From contig NZ_JAJNDU010000001.1 in NCBI RefSeq assembly GCF_021043365.1, positions 1,388,164 to 1,452,163 of the forward strand: a DNA stretch of 64,000 nt, read 5' to 3'. Position 1 is the stretch's first letter. Each line of letters opens with the position of its first letter. Made by a program: the position numbers and the translations under genes. Positions 8,695 through 18,045 of the stretch are shown here, piece by piece. The stretch is from Sphingomonas sp. IC-11. Lineage in GTDB: Bacteria; Pseudomonadota; Alphaproteobacteria; Sphingomonadales; Sphingomonadaceae. The notes beneath the pieces were generated by a model. The model did no database searches. It saw nothing but the letters and a program-made list of their open reading frames with translations, and was not told the DNA's origin.

Positions 8695-8970
8695 ACCCAG
8701 CCTGCGCAAAGCGTGTCGGCGTTACCTTCGCTACCCGGATCTTGGGACAGGCACGGACGTGATAGCTACTTGGCGGTCGCCAATAGCTTCTCTGGGGTAG
8801 AAAAGCGTAGATGGGGATCCGTCTACAGATCAAACCATGCCGGCGAGCAGTTCGATACCGTCGATCATCTCGAGCTCATGGCTCAGGCGGCGATCAACAG
8901 CGGCTTGATGAAGCACATGCCCGAGCTGTTCATCGGAACACCCTACCCTCCGGGCATCTGGAGCTGAGTC
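8695..8970 (+). pseudogene. possible coding remnant downstream of tRNA-Ser (unrecognised)
   Basis: Between the tRNA and the PilZ gene, one plus-strand frame stays open through the tRNA to a TGA at 8965-8967. Its last 50 or so codons look protein-like (EQFDTVDHLELMAQAAINSG, then a short tail ending in PPGIWS). I find no ATG/GTG start with a ribosome site in this frame outside the tRNA. It may be the 3' remnant of a gene, or chance. No integrase motif or repeat of the tRNA 3' end was seen, so a decayed island is only a suggestion. Confidence 0.2.
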
Positions 8971-8983
8971 CACGCTTACGTCC

Positions 8984-9295
8984 TCACAAGACCAGCAACT
9001 GCTTGAAAATGTCGGGTCGGAGGGGCTTGTTGAAGCGGCAGCCTGCCGTGAAATCGTCAGCCCACATCACATCTGCTGAAAGGGTGCCGGCGAGAGGCAG
9101 CGTGAGCCAGATGCTACTCCCGACACGCAGCGCAGAGTGCGTCTGCATCCGGGCTCCATCTATGGAGATGTCCACGATCTTGCATAAAGTGCGCCGCAAG
9201 CCGCCATCGCCCACCCGCGCATCAAACGAAACCGGCGCACGCGGGCTGCGGCGCCGGCCAGTCGTTTCAGCTGGTTCATATTCCGCCGCGAACAT
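8984..9295 (-). CDS. PilZ domain protein
   Basis: A 103-residue single-domain protein starting MFAAEYEPAETTGRRRSPRAPVSF. The RRxxR-type motif (GRRRSPRAPV, about residues 13-22) and DISIDGARMQT (the DxSxxG motif) are the two c-di-GMP-binding signatures of PilZ. A likely role is a c-di-GMP-responsive effector, partner unknown. The ATG at 9295 is chosen because longer versions run into rpmE. It is 37 bases downstream of rpmE and possibly cotranscribed. Confidence 0.85.
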   Translation of the reverse strand: MFAAEYEPAETTGRRRSPRAPVSFDARVGDGGLRRTLCKIVDISIDGARMQTHSALRVGSSIWLTLPLAGTLSADVMWADDFTAGCRFNKPLRPDIFKQLLVL

Positions 9296-9332
9296 CAGGC
9301 AAATGCTAGGCTCGCGGCGGTTAACCAGTCGT

Positions 9333-9560
9333 TTACTTGCGAAGCGTGAGCCCGCCGAAACGCTTGTTGAAGCGCGCGACCTGACCACCCTGGTCAAGCA
9401 TCTGACCGCGACCGCCGGTCCATGCCGGGTGCGCCAGCGGATCGATTTCGAGCGTCATCGTGTCGCCTTCCTTGCCCCAGGTGGAGCGGGTTTCGTACAC
9501 AGTGCCGTCCGTCATCTGCACCTTGATCATGTGGTAGTCGGGGTGGGTGTCTTTCTTCAC
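9333..9560 (-). CDS. rpmE: 50S ribosomal protein L31
   Basis: Structural protein of the large subunit, 75 residues, reading [20 protein letters not shown] at the N-terminus and ending [12 protein letters not shown]. It lacks the four zinc-binding cysteines, so it is the C-minus form usual in alphaproteobacteria. The GTG start at 9560 is supported by a GGAG ribosome site eight bases upstream. An 18-bp perfect palindrome (9578-9595) lies just before that site and may regulate it. Confidence 0.95.
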   Translation of the reverse strand: MKKDTHPDYHMIKVQMTDGTVYETRSTWGKEGDTMTLEIDPLAHPAWTGGRGQMLDQGGQVARFNKRFGGLTLRK

Positions 9561-9577
9561 GTCTTCTTCTCCGGAAT

Positions 9578-9595
9578 GGCTGGTTCCAACCAGCC
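9578..9595 (-). promoter_or_regulatory. palindromic hairpin in rpmE leader
   Basis: GGCTGGTT-CC-AACCAGCC is a perfect 18-base palindrome ending about five bases before the rpmE Shine-Dalgarno. As RNA it would form an 8-bp stem-loop adjacent to the ribosome site. L31 leaders that bind the protein are known in several phyla, but this sequence is not one I recognise. It has no T-run that would mark it as a terminator. Confidence 0.4.
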
Positions 9596-9665
9596 TAAAA
9601 GGAAGCGGCGCGCCTAGCAGACGCGCGCTCCCCCTGCAATCCACAGCTTTCGGCCTAGACCAAGC

Positions 9666-10142
9666 TCACGCAGACGGCGGATCAGCGATCATGGCCGTGA
9701 ACTCACATTCGGCGGCCAGGTCATCACCGATCAGTGCCCTTCCCGCAAACTTGCACACCCGGGCGCGCTTTTGCACGAAGGAAACCTGAAGCCGCAGCAG
9801 AACCCCGGGCTCCACCGGCTTGCGAAATTTCACGCCGTCGATCGACATGAAATACACCAGCTTGCCGGTACCCGCGAGACCGAGGCTCTCGACCGCGAGG
9901 ACGCCGGCGGCCTGCGCCAGCGCCTCTACGATCAGCACGCCCGGCATGATCGGACGCCCTGGGAAGTGCCCTTGGAAGAACTGCTCGTTCATCGTCACCG
10001 CCTTGATGGCGGTGATCGACTCATCGGGCACCAATTCTTCCACCCGGTCGACGAGCAGCATCGGATAACGATGCGGCAGCGCCGCCATCACCCGAGTGAC
10101 GTCAAAGGGCCCGAGTGCCGTCGAGTTGGGCGTATCGGTCAT
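9666..10142 (-). CDS. fabZ: 3-hydroxyacyl-ACP dehydratase FabZ
   Basis: Dehydrates 3-hydroxyacyl-ACP to trans-2-enoyl-ACP in fatty-acid elongation. The product is 158 residues. The hot-dog fold motif has catalytic H59 in [14 protein letters not shown] and E73 in [11 protein letters not shown]. It is eight bases downstream of skp. In most Gram-negatives lpxD lies between skp and fabZ, and lpxA-lpxB follow; here those genes are absent and rpmE follows. Confidence 0.95.
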   Translation of the reverse strand: MTDTPNSTALGPFDVTRVMAALPHRYPMLLVDRVEELVPDESITAIKAVTMNEQFFQGHFPGRPIMPGVLIVEALAQAAGVLAVESLGLAGTGKLVYFMSIDGVKFRKPVEPGVLLRLQVSFVQKRARVCKFAGRALIGDDLAAECEFTAMIADPPSA

Positions 10143-10150
10143 GACTGGGA

Positions 10151-10795
10151 TCAGCGACCCTGCGGCTGGTTACGCTGCGGCTGGGCTGCCGGCGCGGCCT
10201 GTGCCTGACCCTGTCCGCCCGGCTGCCAGTTTGCCGGCGGCGTGATCCCGACGCTCGGCACCGACTTGTCGAGTTCAGCGGTAATCGCCGAGGTGATATC
10301 AGCGGCGGGCTGTGCATAGAGCGCAGCCTCGGGACGCAGCAGCAGCGTCACGTTGCGCGCGCGCACGGCAGCCTGCACCGCATCCGACAGCTTCGCGCTG
10401 ATCTGCTCAATCGCATAAGCTTCGGCACGCTGAGCCGGCTCGGTCAGACGGGCGAGCTCCTGCTGAGCGGCCTGCTGCTTGGTCTGAATGGCCTGTGCCT
10501 GAGGACGAAGCGACGCTTCGCTTGCGCCAGGCGCCCGCGCGGCCGTCTGATAGGCGGTCACCAGCGGCTGCAGCTCGGCCTGGATCGCGGTGCGCCGCGT
10601 GTTCGCCTGATCGAGCTGGGTCTTGTACTGCGTCTGGATCTGCGAACGGGCAGTCGTCCAGGCCTTGGAATTGGCAACAGCCTGCTCCGGGTTGGCGACA
10701 GCGATGCCTGACACCTGCGCGGTGGCGGTACCAGCGGAAAACGCAACCGGGGCCGCGAGTGCTGCGGCGAGCAGCATGTGCTTGAACTTGGTCAT
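10151..10795 (-). CDS. skp: OmpH/Skp family periplasmic chaperone
   Basis: Holdase that carries unfolded outer-membrane proteins across the periplasm to the Bam complex. The 214-residue product has a signal peptide ([20 protein letters not shown]...ATA) and a long helical, Gln/Ala-rich coiled-coil body (residues about 45-140). A C-terminal proline/glutamine-rich tail ([13 protein letters not shown]) is longer than in E. coli Skp. It overlaps bamA by one base. Confidence 0.85.
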   Translation of the reverse strand: MTKFKHMLLAAALAAPVAFSAGTATAQVSGIAVANPEQAVANSKAWTTARSQIQTQYKTQLDQANTRRTAIQAELQPLVTAYQTAARAPGASEASLRPQAQAIQTKQQAAQQELARLTEPAQRAEAYAIEQISAKLSDAVQAAVRARNVTLLLRPEAALYAQPAADITSAITAELDKSVPSVGITPPANWQPGGQGQAQAAPAAQPQRNQPQGR

Positions 10796-13506
10796 CAGAA
10801 CTGAGTCCCTACGTTGAAGGTAATAAGCTTGTCGTCGTCGCCTTCCTGCTTGATCAGGGCGCGAGCGATGTCGATGCGCAGCGGGCCGAATGGCGAGGTC
10901 CAGTTGACGCCGAAGCCGACCGACAGACGCGGCTTGGCCGAGTTGCCGAGGAAGCTCTCCTTGAACGGCTGCGACGCGATCTGCGCGGTATTCGGGATGA
11001 TGCCATTGCAGTTCCCGCTGGCATCGGGGATGCCAGCCGCGCAGGTCGTGGTGACCGGAACCCCGGCCGGGTTCGTGTAGTAATAGAGCGGGTTACCAGC
11101 GGTATCCGTCTGCGGCAGCGGCAGCACGATCGTGTTGCCATTTGCGTCCGTCGTCGTCGGGAACACCGCTGTCGGACGCGGACGGGTGATGTTGAACAAG
11201 CTGCCCGCCTGAACATAGACCGACGGACGGAGGCCAAGCTCACGCGCGCCCGAACCAAGCGGAATCTCGAGCTCGATACGGCCGAGGTAGTAAGCCGTGC
11301 CGCCAAGTGCGTCATCGACGATTTGATCACGATCCGTGATCAGCACCTGAGCGCCGCTCTCGTTTGTCGTATAATATTGCCGCAGCACGCGCGGCCCGAC
11401 GCCGCGGATGTCGAAGCCGCGGAACTGCGGCTCGCCAAGGTAGAAGCGGTCGGTAATGCGGATCGGATCAACGCCCTCGTCCGGGCTATCCTCGAGCGGA
11501 TGGATGTAGCCGCCCTCCGCCAGCGCGGAGAGGACGAAGCCGCCGCCAATCCCCCAATATTTCGCCGCATCGGCACGGGTGCGCAGATACTTCACATCGC
11601 CGCCAAGACCCGCAAAGTCCTGGCTGAAGGTGAAGCGTTGGCCAGCGGTCGGACGCAGGCGGCTGTTGAGGCTGTCGTAGATCAACGAATAGCCGACGGA
11701 CGAGGTCAGACGGTTGCCCAAAGCGTCACACAGATAGCGCCCGGCAAGAAGCGGGTCGCACCGCCCGTTCCGGAAGAACTGATCGCGATCCAGGCTCACT
11801 TCATCATAGGACAGGCCATAACGCGCCGACAAAGACCAATATTCGGTCAGCGGAACGCCAGCGCGCACCTGGAAGCCGGTCGACACCTGGCTGTAGGTCG
11901 TCTCACGATTGTTATTGATGAAGTTGAAGGCATTGTAGTCGCGGCGGAACACATCAACGCCGACCGCGATGTTCTTGTCGAATAGATAAGGTTCGGTGAA
12001 CCCGGCCTCGATCGACTTCGAATAGCTCGAATAGTTCACGCCGAAGCGAAGTTCCTGGCCCTTGCCGCGGAAATTACGCTGGGTCAGGTTGAACTGCAGA
12101 ATGAAGCGTTCGAGGCTCGAGAAGCCGGCCGACAACTGAAGCTCACCGGTCGCACGCTCTTCGACGTTCGCGCCGAGGATGACGCGATCAGGTCCCGTGC
12201 CTGGCGTCTGCTTAATCTCGAACTTGTCCTGGAAATATCCCAGGCTGTTGATGCGATCCTGCGAACGACGCACCTGGAAGCTGTTGAACGCGTCGCCTTC
12301 CGCAAGGCGGATCTCGCGGCGGATCACCTTGTCCTGAGTTTGCGTGTTGCCCGTGATGTCGACCCGCTCAACGTAGGTCCGCTTCGCTTCCGCGATGTGG
12401 AAGTTGATGGACATGGTGAGCGATTCACGATCGCGCTGGAACTCCGGATTGATCTCCGTGAAGGCGTAGCCGAACAGGCCCGTCGTCTGGCTGAGGCTGT
12501 CGACGGTGTCTTCGACCAGCTTCGCGTTGTACCAGTCGCCCTTCTTCACAGCGAGCGTCTTGGCCAGCGCCTTGTCGTCGAAGTCGCGAATGTCGCTGTC
12601 GACGGTGACGTCACCGAATTTATAACGAGGGCCTTCCTCCACCACGTAGGTGATGATGAAGTCTTCCTTGTCCGGCGTCAGCTCGGCCACCGCGCTCGTG
12701 ACGCGGAAGTCGGCATAGCCCTCGGTCAGATAGAATTGGCGCAGCTTCTGCTGGTCGTACGCCAAACGATCCTGGTCGTAGGTGGTGTTGGACGACAGCA
12801 GGCGGAAAAGCCGTGCCTGCTTAGTCGCCATCTGCTCACGCAGCTTGTCGTCGTCGAACACCTCGTTGCCGATGATGTTGATCTGCCGAACCTTGGACTT
12901 GGGGCCTTCGCTGATCTCGAAGACCACGTCGACGCGGTTCTGATCGAGCGACACCATCTTGGGCTCGACACTCGCGCCAAACCGGCCCTGGCGGCGGTAT
13001 AGCTCCACGATGCGGGCGACATCCTGGCGAACGGCCGAGCGGGTGAAGACCTGGCGCGGCTTAAGCCGGATCTCCTTGGTAATCTTGTCCTCTTTCAGGC
13101 GCTTGTTGCCCTCGAGGATGACCCGATTGATGATCGGGTTTTCCCGTACGCGAAGAACGATGTCGCCGGTTTCCGCGCCGGACACCGTCACGTCAGCAAA
13201 CAAGTCGCTGGCGTATAGGTCCTTGATCGCCTGATCGAGCGCTTCGTTGGTGTACGTCTGTCCGACCCGAAGCTTGGTGTAGCTAAGCGCGGTATCCGGC
13301 TCGATGCGCTGCGAGCCTTCGACGCGCAGCGACCGAATCACGCGCTCGACCGGAGGCGCGACCGCTGGCGCGGCCTGCTGCACCTGAGGCTGGGCAGACG
13401 TGCTCTGCTGCGCTGCCGCCATGGACGGAACGCCCGCAAGCATCGTGCAGCCAAGCAGAAGCGCAGCCGCGCGCGGTCGAGCAAACGAAGTGTTCAATAC
13501 AGTCAC
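10795..13506 (-). CDS. bamA: outer membrane protein assembly factor BamA
   Basis: Essential beta-barrel insertase. From GTG at 13506 (GGGGTGG ribosome site just upstream) it is 903 residues with a signal peptide (RPRAAALLLGCTMLAGVPSMAAAQ). Five POTRA repeats occupy roughly residues 55-420 (first VIRSLRVEGSQRI), followed by the Omp85 barrel with the lid-loop motif RGF (QFRGFDIRGVGPR). It ends in the aromatic beta-signal residue (TFNVGTQF). It lies 59 bases downstream of rseP. The barrel contains a Pro/Thr/Asn-rich insertion (about residues 775-820) that looks like an extended extracellular loop. Confidence 0.96.
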   Translation of the reverse strand: MTVLNTSFARPRAAALLLGCTMLAGVPSMAAAQQSTSAQPQVQQAAPAVAPPVERVIRSLRVEGSQRIEPDTALSYTKLRVGQTYTNEALDQAIKDLYASDLFADVTVSGAETGDIVLRVRENPIINRVILEGNKRLKEDKITKEIRLKPRQVFTRSAVRQDVARIVELYRRQGRFGASVEPKMVSLDQNRVDVVFEISEGPKSKVRQINIIGNEVFDDDKLREQMATKQARLFRLLSSNTTYDQDRLAYDQQKLRQFYLTEGYADFRVTSAVAELTPDKEDFIITYVVEEGPRYKFGDVTVDSDIRDFDDKALAKTLAVKKGDWYNAKLVEDTVDSLSQTTGLFGYAFTEINPEFQRDRESLTMSINFHIAEAKRTYVERVDITGNTQTQDKVIRREIRLAEGDAFNSFQVRRSQDRINSLGYFQDKFEIKQTPGTGPDRVILGANVEERATGELQLSAGFSSLERFILQFNLTQRNFRGKGQELRFGVNYSSYSKSIEAGFTEPYLFDKNIAVGVDVFRRDYNAFNFINNNRETTYSQVSTGFQVRAGVPLTEYWSLSARYGLSYDEVSLDRDQFFRNGRCDPLLAGRYLCDALGNRLTSSVGYSLIYDSLNSRLRPTAGQRFTFSQDFAGLGGDVKYLRTRADAAKYWGIGGGFVLSALAEGGYIHPLEDSPDEGVDPIRITDRFYLGEPQFRGFDIRGVGPRVLRQYYTTNESGAQVLITDRDQIVDDALGGTAYYLGRIELEIPLGSGARELGLRPSVYVQAGSLFNITRPRPTAVFPTTTDANGNTIVLPLPQTDTAGNPLYYYTNPAGVPVTTTCAAGIPDASGNCNGIIPNTAQIASQPFKESFLGNSAKPRLSVGFGVNWTSPFGPLRIDIARALIKQEGDDDKLITFNVGTQF

Positions 13507-13565
13507 CAAATCCACCCCGGTAAGCCCAAACAAGCCCGTGAGCGCAGCGCCCTGCCCTTGAATCG

Positions 13566-14699
13566 TCAACCGATCAAGCGGGCGAGGCTGCGCCAAAGGC
13601 CGAAATTCCCCAGATCATTGAAGGTCACCAGCAGCATGAGGCCGAGGATCGCCGCCAGACCGCCGCGAAACGCCCATTCCTGTGCATCCGGCCCGACCGG
13701 ACGCCGGCGCACTGCCTCAATCGCGTAGAAGAGCAAATGACCGCCATCCAGCATGGGAACTGGCAGCAGGTTGATGAACCCCAGATTGATGGACACCAGC
13801 GCGATCAGAAAGACGAAGGCTTCCGGGCCAAGGGTGATCTGCTCACCCGACACCTTTGCAATCGACAGCGGACCGCCCAGCTCCTTCACCGAGCGGCGAC
13901 CGGAGATGATCTGACCGATCGTTTCCACCATCATGGAAACGATCTCGCCCGTCCGCCGAACTGCGATGCCCGGCGCCTCCAGCAGGCTCACCGGCACAGA
14001 CACTCGCTCCCCTCGGGCAATGCCCAGCATGCCGATACGGTAGCTGTTGCCGAAGCGGTCGACCTGTTGCTGAACCCCGATGGTCACCGGACGCGTCAGC
14101 TGCTCACCGGCGCGCTCGAACGTAACCTGCGTCACCTCGCCCGGATGGATCCGGGTGTAGGACAGCATGTCCTCGAAAATCGCGATCTCGCGATCGCCCA
14201 ACCGAGTGATGCGGTCGCCGGCCTGCAGCCCTGCCCGTGCGGCAGCACTTCCCTGGACTACCGTTCCGACGACCGGAGGCGTGCGGGTATCACCAAATGC
14301 GAGGGCGAAGCCGCCCAGGATCAGCATGGCAATCAAGAAATTGACGATCGGGCCAGCCGCGACGATGATCGCCCTCTGCCAGACCGGTTTCGCCTGAAAC
14401 GTGCGATTACGCTCTTCGGCCGGCAGCGACAGCCACTCCGCTGAGGGCTGGCTCACCGCGTTCATGTCTCCGGCGAAGCGGACATAGCCGCCCAGCGGCA
14501 TCCATCCGATCTTCCAGCGCGTCCCACGCTTGTCGGTCCAGCCGGCAATCTCGCGGCCAAAGCCAATCGAGAACACGTCGGACTTCACCCCGAACCAGCG
14601 AGCGGCCAGATAATGCCCCATCTCGTGCACGAACACGAGCGGCCCGATTACCAATACGAAGGCGAGCAGCGTCAGCGGCAGGCCAGGAGTTTCGATCAA
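13566..14699 (-). CDS. rseP: RseP site-2 metalloprotease
   Basis: Inner-membrane zinc protease that cleaves transmembrane anti-sigma factors or leftover signal peptides. The product is 377 residues. The zinc motif is H25-E26-M-G-H29 inside the first membrane segment, a single PDZ domain covers about residues 125-205 (GTVVQGSAAARAGLQAGDRI), and the LDG motif is in PVPMLDGGHLLFY near residue 320. One PDZ rather than two is common in alphaproteobacteria. It overlaps dxr by 4 bases. Confidence 0.94.
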   Translation of the reverse strand: MIETPGLPLTLLAFVLVIGPLVFVHEMGHYLAARWFGVKSDVFSIGFGREIAGWTDKRGTRWKIGWMPLGGYVRFAGDMNAVSQPSAEWLSLPAEERNRTFQAKPVWQRAIIVAAGPIVNFLIAMLILGGFALAFGDTRTPPVVGTVVQGSAAARAGLQAGDRITRLGDREIAIFEDMLSYTRIHPGEVTQVTFERAGEQLTRPVTIGVQQQVDRFGNSYRIGMLGIARGERVSVPVSLLEAPGIAVRRTGEIVSMMVETIGQIISGRRSVKELGGPLSIAKVSGEQITLGPEAFVFLIALVSINLGFINLLPVPMLDGGHLLFYAIEAVRRRPVGPDAQEWAFRGGLAAILGLMLLVTFNDLGNFGLWRSLARLIG

Positions 14700-15853
14700 G
14701 CGACGCGATCCTTCACACGCTCTTCCGCCAGTGCCCTCGCCTCGCGATCCACATTGAGAACCGCGTCGAGCGACGAGGGAGCGAGCGGATCAAAGCGTTC
14801 CAAGGTATCGGCGACGATTGCGGCAATTTCGAGGTAACCGACGCGCCCCTTCAAAAAGGCATCAACCGCCACTTCATTGGCCGCGTTCAAGATGGCCGGA
14901 CGGGCGCCGCCTGCCTCCAGCGCCTCTCGCGCGAGACGAAGCGCCGGGAAACGCTCCTCATCGGGGGCCTCGAAGTCCAGACGCCCGACACGGACCAGGT
15001 CCAGCCTCTCGCCAGGCGTTGCCATGCGATCCGGCCAGGCGAGCGCATAAGCGATGGGCGTGCGCATATCGGGCGTGCCGAGTTGGGCAAGAACCGATCC
15101 GTCGACATATTCGACCATGGAGTGGATCACCGATTGTCGATGCACAACAATCTCGATCTGCTCCGACGCAACGGGGAACAGGTGGTAGGCCTCGATAAGT
15201 TCGAGCCCCTTGTTCATCATCGTCGCGGAGTCGACCGAGATCTTGGCCCCCATCGACCAGTTCGGATGCGCTACAGCCTGAGCCGGCGTGATGGCCCGCA
15301 TGTCTTCCAGGGAGCGATCGCGGAACGGCCCGCCACTGGCGGTAAGCACGATGCGGCTGACCCGCCCGGCAAGACGCGCGTCAAGGCACTGAAAAATGGC
15401 GCTATGCTCGCTGTCGACCGGAAGCAGTGTCGCGCCACTACGCTGAACCGCAGCGTTCATCACGTCGCCGGCCGATACCAGCGCCTCCTTGTTCGCGAGC
15501 GCCAGGGTACCGCCCTGCTCCACCGCAGCCATCGCCGGCCTGAGACCGGCACAACCGACGATTGCTGCGACCGTGACCTCGGCGCCCATCGCCGCGGCTT
15601 CGGCCACCGCTGCATCACCGCCAGCCGCCTCGATCCCGCTGCCTGCCAGTGCATCACGCAGCGCCGGAAGGCGTGCTTCGTCTGCAACCACAGCGCGGCG
15701 CGCTCGCGTGCGCAGCGCAGCCGAGGCAAGCCGCTCAACGTCGCTATTTGCGGTAAGCGCAACGACCCGAAATGCGTCAGGCGAACGCTCGATCAGGTCG
15801 AGCGTCGATGTGCCGACCGACCCGGTCGCGCCAAGAACAGTGATTGTCTTCAT
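14696..15853 (-). CDS. dxr: 1-deoxy-D-xylulose 5-phosphate reductoisomerase
   Basis: Second step of the MEP isoprenoid pathway: NADPH-dependent conversion of DXP to MEP, in the cytosol. It has 385 residues. The NADPH-binding GATGSVGTST is at residues 8-17, with the substrate/metal region PVDSEHSAIFQ, the TASGGPFRD loop and NPNWSMGAKISVDSATMMNKGLE-type core (HPNWSMGAKIS). It sits between cdsA and rseP with 4-base overlaps on both sides. It supplies isoprenoids for uppS, two genes upstream. Confidence 0.96.
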   Translation of the reverse strand: MKTITVLGATGSVGTSTLDLIERSPDAFRVVALTANSDVERLASAALRTRARRAVVADEARLPALRDALAGSGIEAAGGDAAVAEAAAMGAEVTVAAIVGCAGLRPAMAAVEQGGTLALANKEALVSAGDVMNAAVQRSGATLLPVDSEHSAIFQCLDARLAGRVSRIVLTASGGPFRDRSLEDMRAITPAQAVAHPNWSMGAKISVDSATMMNKGLELIEAYHLFPVASEQIEIVVHRQSVIHSMVEYVDGSVLAQLGTPDMRTPIAYALAWPDRMATPGERLDLVRVGRLDFEAPDEERFPALRLAREALEAGGARPAILNAANEVAVDAFLKGRVGYLEIAAIVADTLERFDPLAPSSLDAVLNVDREARALAEERVKDRVA

Positions 15854-16656
15854 CGGTAAAGATAGGGCGCGATCACGAGAAAGGCGGCCACCGGAGCGAC
15901 TGGAACGACACCATCGAGCCGGTCGAGAACCCCACCGTGACCCGGCAGGATATTACCCGAATCCTTCACGCCCGCCTGCCGCTTGAGCCAACTTTCATAC
16001 AGATCTCCTCCTTGCGCCAGGACAGCCAGCAGGGGAGTTCCCAGGGTCATGCGCCAGGGAAGGCCATAGCGGACATGCAAGATCAGCGCGAGGATAGTTG
16101 CCGCCGCCACGCCCCCGATCAACCCGGCCCAGGTCTTGTTAGGTGAGAGCTTTGGCGCGAGCTTCGGCCCGCCAATCGAGCGCCCAGCAAAGAAGGCACC
16201 GATGTCTGTCGCCCAGACGAGCGCCAGGGCCCAGAAGGCGAACAGCAGACCTTCATCCTGCCGGCGCAGGAACACGAGAGCGAGCACCGGAAGCCCGCAA
16301 TAAACGACACCCTTACCCAAAGCCGAGCGCCGGGTGACAATGGCGACGAAGAAGGCAGCGCCGGCCAGCAGACCCAGCGAGAAGAAGTCATGCTCCTCCA
16401 GCACCAGCGACGCAGGCGCCATCACCGCCAGCGGAACCGACAAGCCGTATTGAGCGATCCGCTTTTCACGTGGCGAGACCTTCTGAAGGTCCGACCATTC
16501 CGCCATCATGAACAGTGCGACCACCACCGCCAGCAGCCAGAAGGCGATACCACCAAACCAGAGCGCTGCGGTTGCCACGGCGATCATTGCCACGCTGGCG
16601 ATCATCCGCAGCCGCAGATTGGATGGCGTACGGAACTTGGCGTCGGGAGCAGTCAC
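15850..16656 (-). CDS. cdsA: phosphatidate cytidylyltransferase
   Basis: Makes CDP-diacylglycerol from phosphatidate and CTP, feeding pssA. From GTG at 16656 (GTGA overlap with the uppS stop) it is 268 residues, a multi-pass membrane protein of 7-8 helices. It ends with the CdsA signature LKRQAGVKDSGNILPGHGG and then LDRLDGVVP. Earlier in-frame starts would overlap uppS extensively, and the GTGA junction fits the 4-base overlaps that characterise this cluster. Confidence 0.93.
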   Translation of the reverse strand: MTAPDAKFRTPSNLRLRMIASVAMIAVATAALWFGGIAFWLLAVVVALFMMAEWSDLQKVSPREKRIAQYGLSVPLAVMAPASLVLEEHDFFSLGLLAGAAFFVAIVTRRSALGKGVVYCGLPVLALVFLRRQDEGLLFAFWALALVWATDIGAFFAGRSIGGPKLAPKLSPNKTWAGLIGGVAAATILALILHVRYGLPWRMTLGTPLLAVLAQGGDLYESWLKRQAGVKDSGNILPGHGGVLDRLDGVVPVAPVAAFLVIAPYLYR

Positions 16657-17369
16657 AAGCCTCCAAACCGCCGGTTGCGGGTGCCAAACGCAGCGACTGC
16701 TTCGTCCAGATCGGACGCGCCAAAATCCGGCCAAAGCGTGTCGACAAACAGCAGCTCGGCGTAAGCGGCCTGCCACAGAAGGAAGTTGGACAGGCGATGC
16801 TCACCCGACGTCCGGATCAAAAGATCCAACGGCGGCATGTCGCGGGTCTCGAGTTCAGCCTCTATAGCTGCCGCGTCGATCTGTTCGGGCGGCAAGCGCT
16901 CCGCCAGCCGGCGCGCGGCACGTACGAGTTCCGCCTGCGCACCATAGTTCAACGCAATCGCCAGGATCGGGCCCGTATTCGCGGAACAGCGCGCCAGCGC
17001 GTCGTCGATCAGCGCAACTACGTCGCCAGGGAAGCGCCGGTAGTCGCCAAGGATCTTGAGTCGGACGTTTTCACGAACAAGTTCTGCAAGGTCGCTGCGA
17101 ATGAACAACCGCAGCAGACCCATTAGATCGCCGATCTCCTCCTCCGGGCGACGCCAGTTTTCGGAAGAGAAGGCATAGATCGTCAGCGCTTCGATGCCGA
17201 TGGCGCGCGCGTGACGTGTCACGCGTCGCACCGCCTCTACGCCAGCCTTATGACCGGCAGCGCGGGGCAGCAGGCGCTTCTTGGCCCATCGTCCGTTGCC
17301 ATCCATGATGATGGCGACATGACGCGGCATATTGAGGTTGCCCGCTTGGAGCGCTGGCGCAACACTCAC
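16653..17369 (-). CDS. uppS: undecaprenyl diphosphate synthase (isoprenyl transferase)
   Basis: Condenses IPP onto FPP to give the C55 lipid carrier for peptidoglycan. From GTG at 17369 it has 238 residues. The Mg/phosphate motif D23-G-N-G-R27 (IIMDGNGRWAKKR), the SSENWRRP segment, and the C-terminal LLIRTSGEHRLSNFLLWQAAYAEL with DTLWPDF are all diagnostic cis-prenyltransferase regions. An upstream in-frame ATG at 17417 is possible but lacks a ribosome site. Confidence 0.95.
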   Translation of the reverse strand: MSVAPALQAGNLNMPRHVAIIMDGNGRWAKKRLLPRAAGHKAGVEAVRRVTRHARAIGIEALTIYAFSSENWRRPEEEIGDLMGLLRLFIRSDLAELVRENVRLKILGDYRRFPGDVVALIDDALARCSANTGPILAIALNYGAQAELVRAARRLAERLPPEQIDAAAIEAELETRDMPPLDLLIRTSGEHRLSNFLLWQAAYAELLFVDTLWPDFGASDLDEAVAAFGTRNRRFGGL

Positions 17370-17487
17370 AGGAACAGGTTCCCGCCCGCATTGTTGCCGG
17401 CGACAGGCAACGGGCACAAAGCCTGCACCGCGTCGGCCAGCGTCAGCTCCACGGCGGCGCGCAGAAAGGAACCTGAAAGTCCCGAAC

Positions 17488-18045
17488 TCACTTGCCCAGG
17501 ATTTCCTTTTCCTTGGCGCTAGCGGCCGCGTCGATGTCCGCGATCGTGGCGTCGGTCAGCTTCTGCACCTCGACCTCGTGCCGCTTGCGTTCATCTTCGC
17601 CAAAGACGCCCTTCTTCTCGTCGGTCTTCAAGCTATCCATGCCGTCGCGCCGGACATTACGAACCGCCACTTTCGCCTTTTCGGCATAGGATCCGGCAAG
17701 CTTCGCGAGTTCCTTGCGGCGCTCCTCGGTGAGATCAGGGATCGGCAAACGCAGCGTCTGGCCATCATTGATTGGATTGAGGCCGAGACCCGCCGATCGG
17801 ATCGCCTTTTCCACTGGGCTGACGTTGCTCTTGTCCCACACCTGCACGGAAAGCATCCGCGGCTCCGGGACGGAAACCGTTGCCACCTGGTTCAGCGGCA
17901 TATGCGAGCCATAGACTTCAACCGTCACGGGATCGAGCAACGCGGTGGACGCGCGGCCAGTACGAAGACCAGCCAGATCGCTCTTCAGCGCTTCCACCGC
18001 GCCAGCCATCCGGCGCTCCAGATCCGCTTTGTCATACGCGGGCAT
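17488..18045 (-). CDS. frr: ribosome recycling factor
   Basis: Together with EF-G, splits post-termination ribosomes. It has 185 residues, the usual length. The N-terminal helix [42 protein letters not shown] and the C-terminal three-helix bundle region are all typical. It overlaps the 3' end of pyrH by 14 bases, as part of the rpsB-tsf-pyrH-frr run. Confidence 0.96.
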   Translation of the reverse strand: MPAYDKADLERRMAGAVEALKSDLAGLRTGRASTALLDPVTVEVYGSHMPLNQVATVSVPEPRMLSVQVWDKSNVSPVEKAIRSAGLGLNPINDGQTLRLPIPDLTEERRKELAKLAGSYAEKAKVAVRNVRRDGMDSLKTDEKKGVFGEDERKRHEVEVQKLTDATIADIDAAASAKEKEILGK

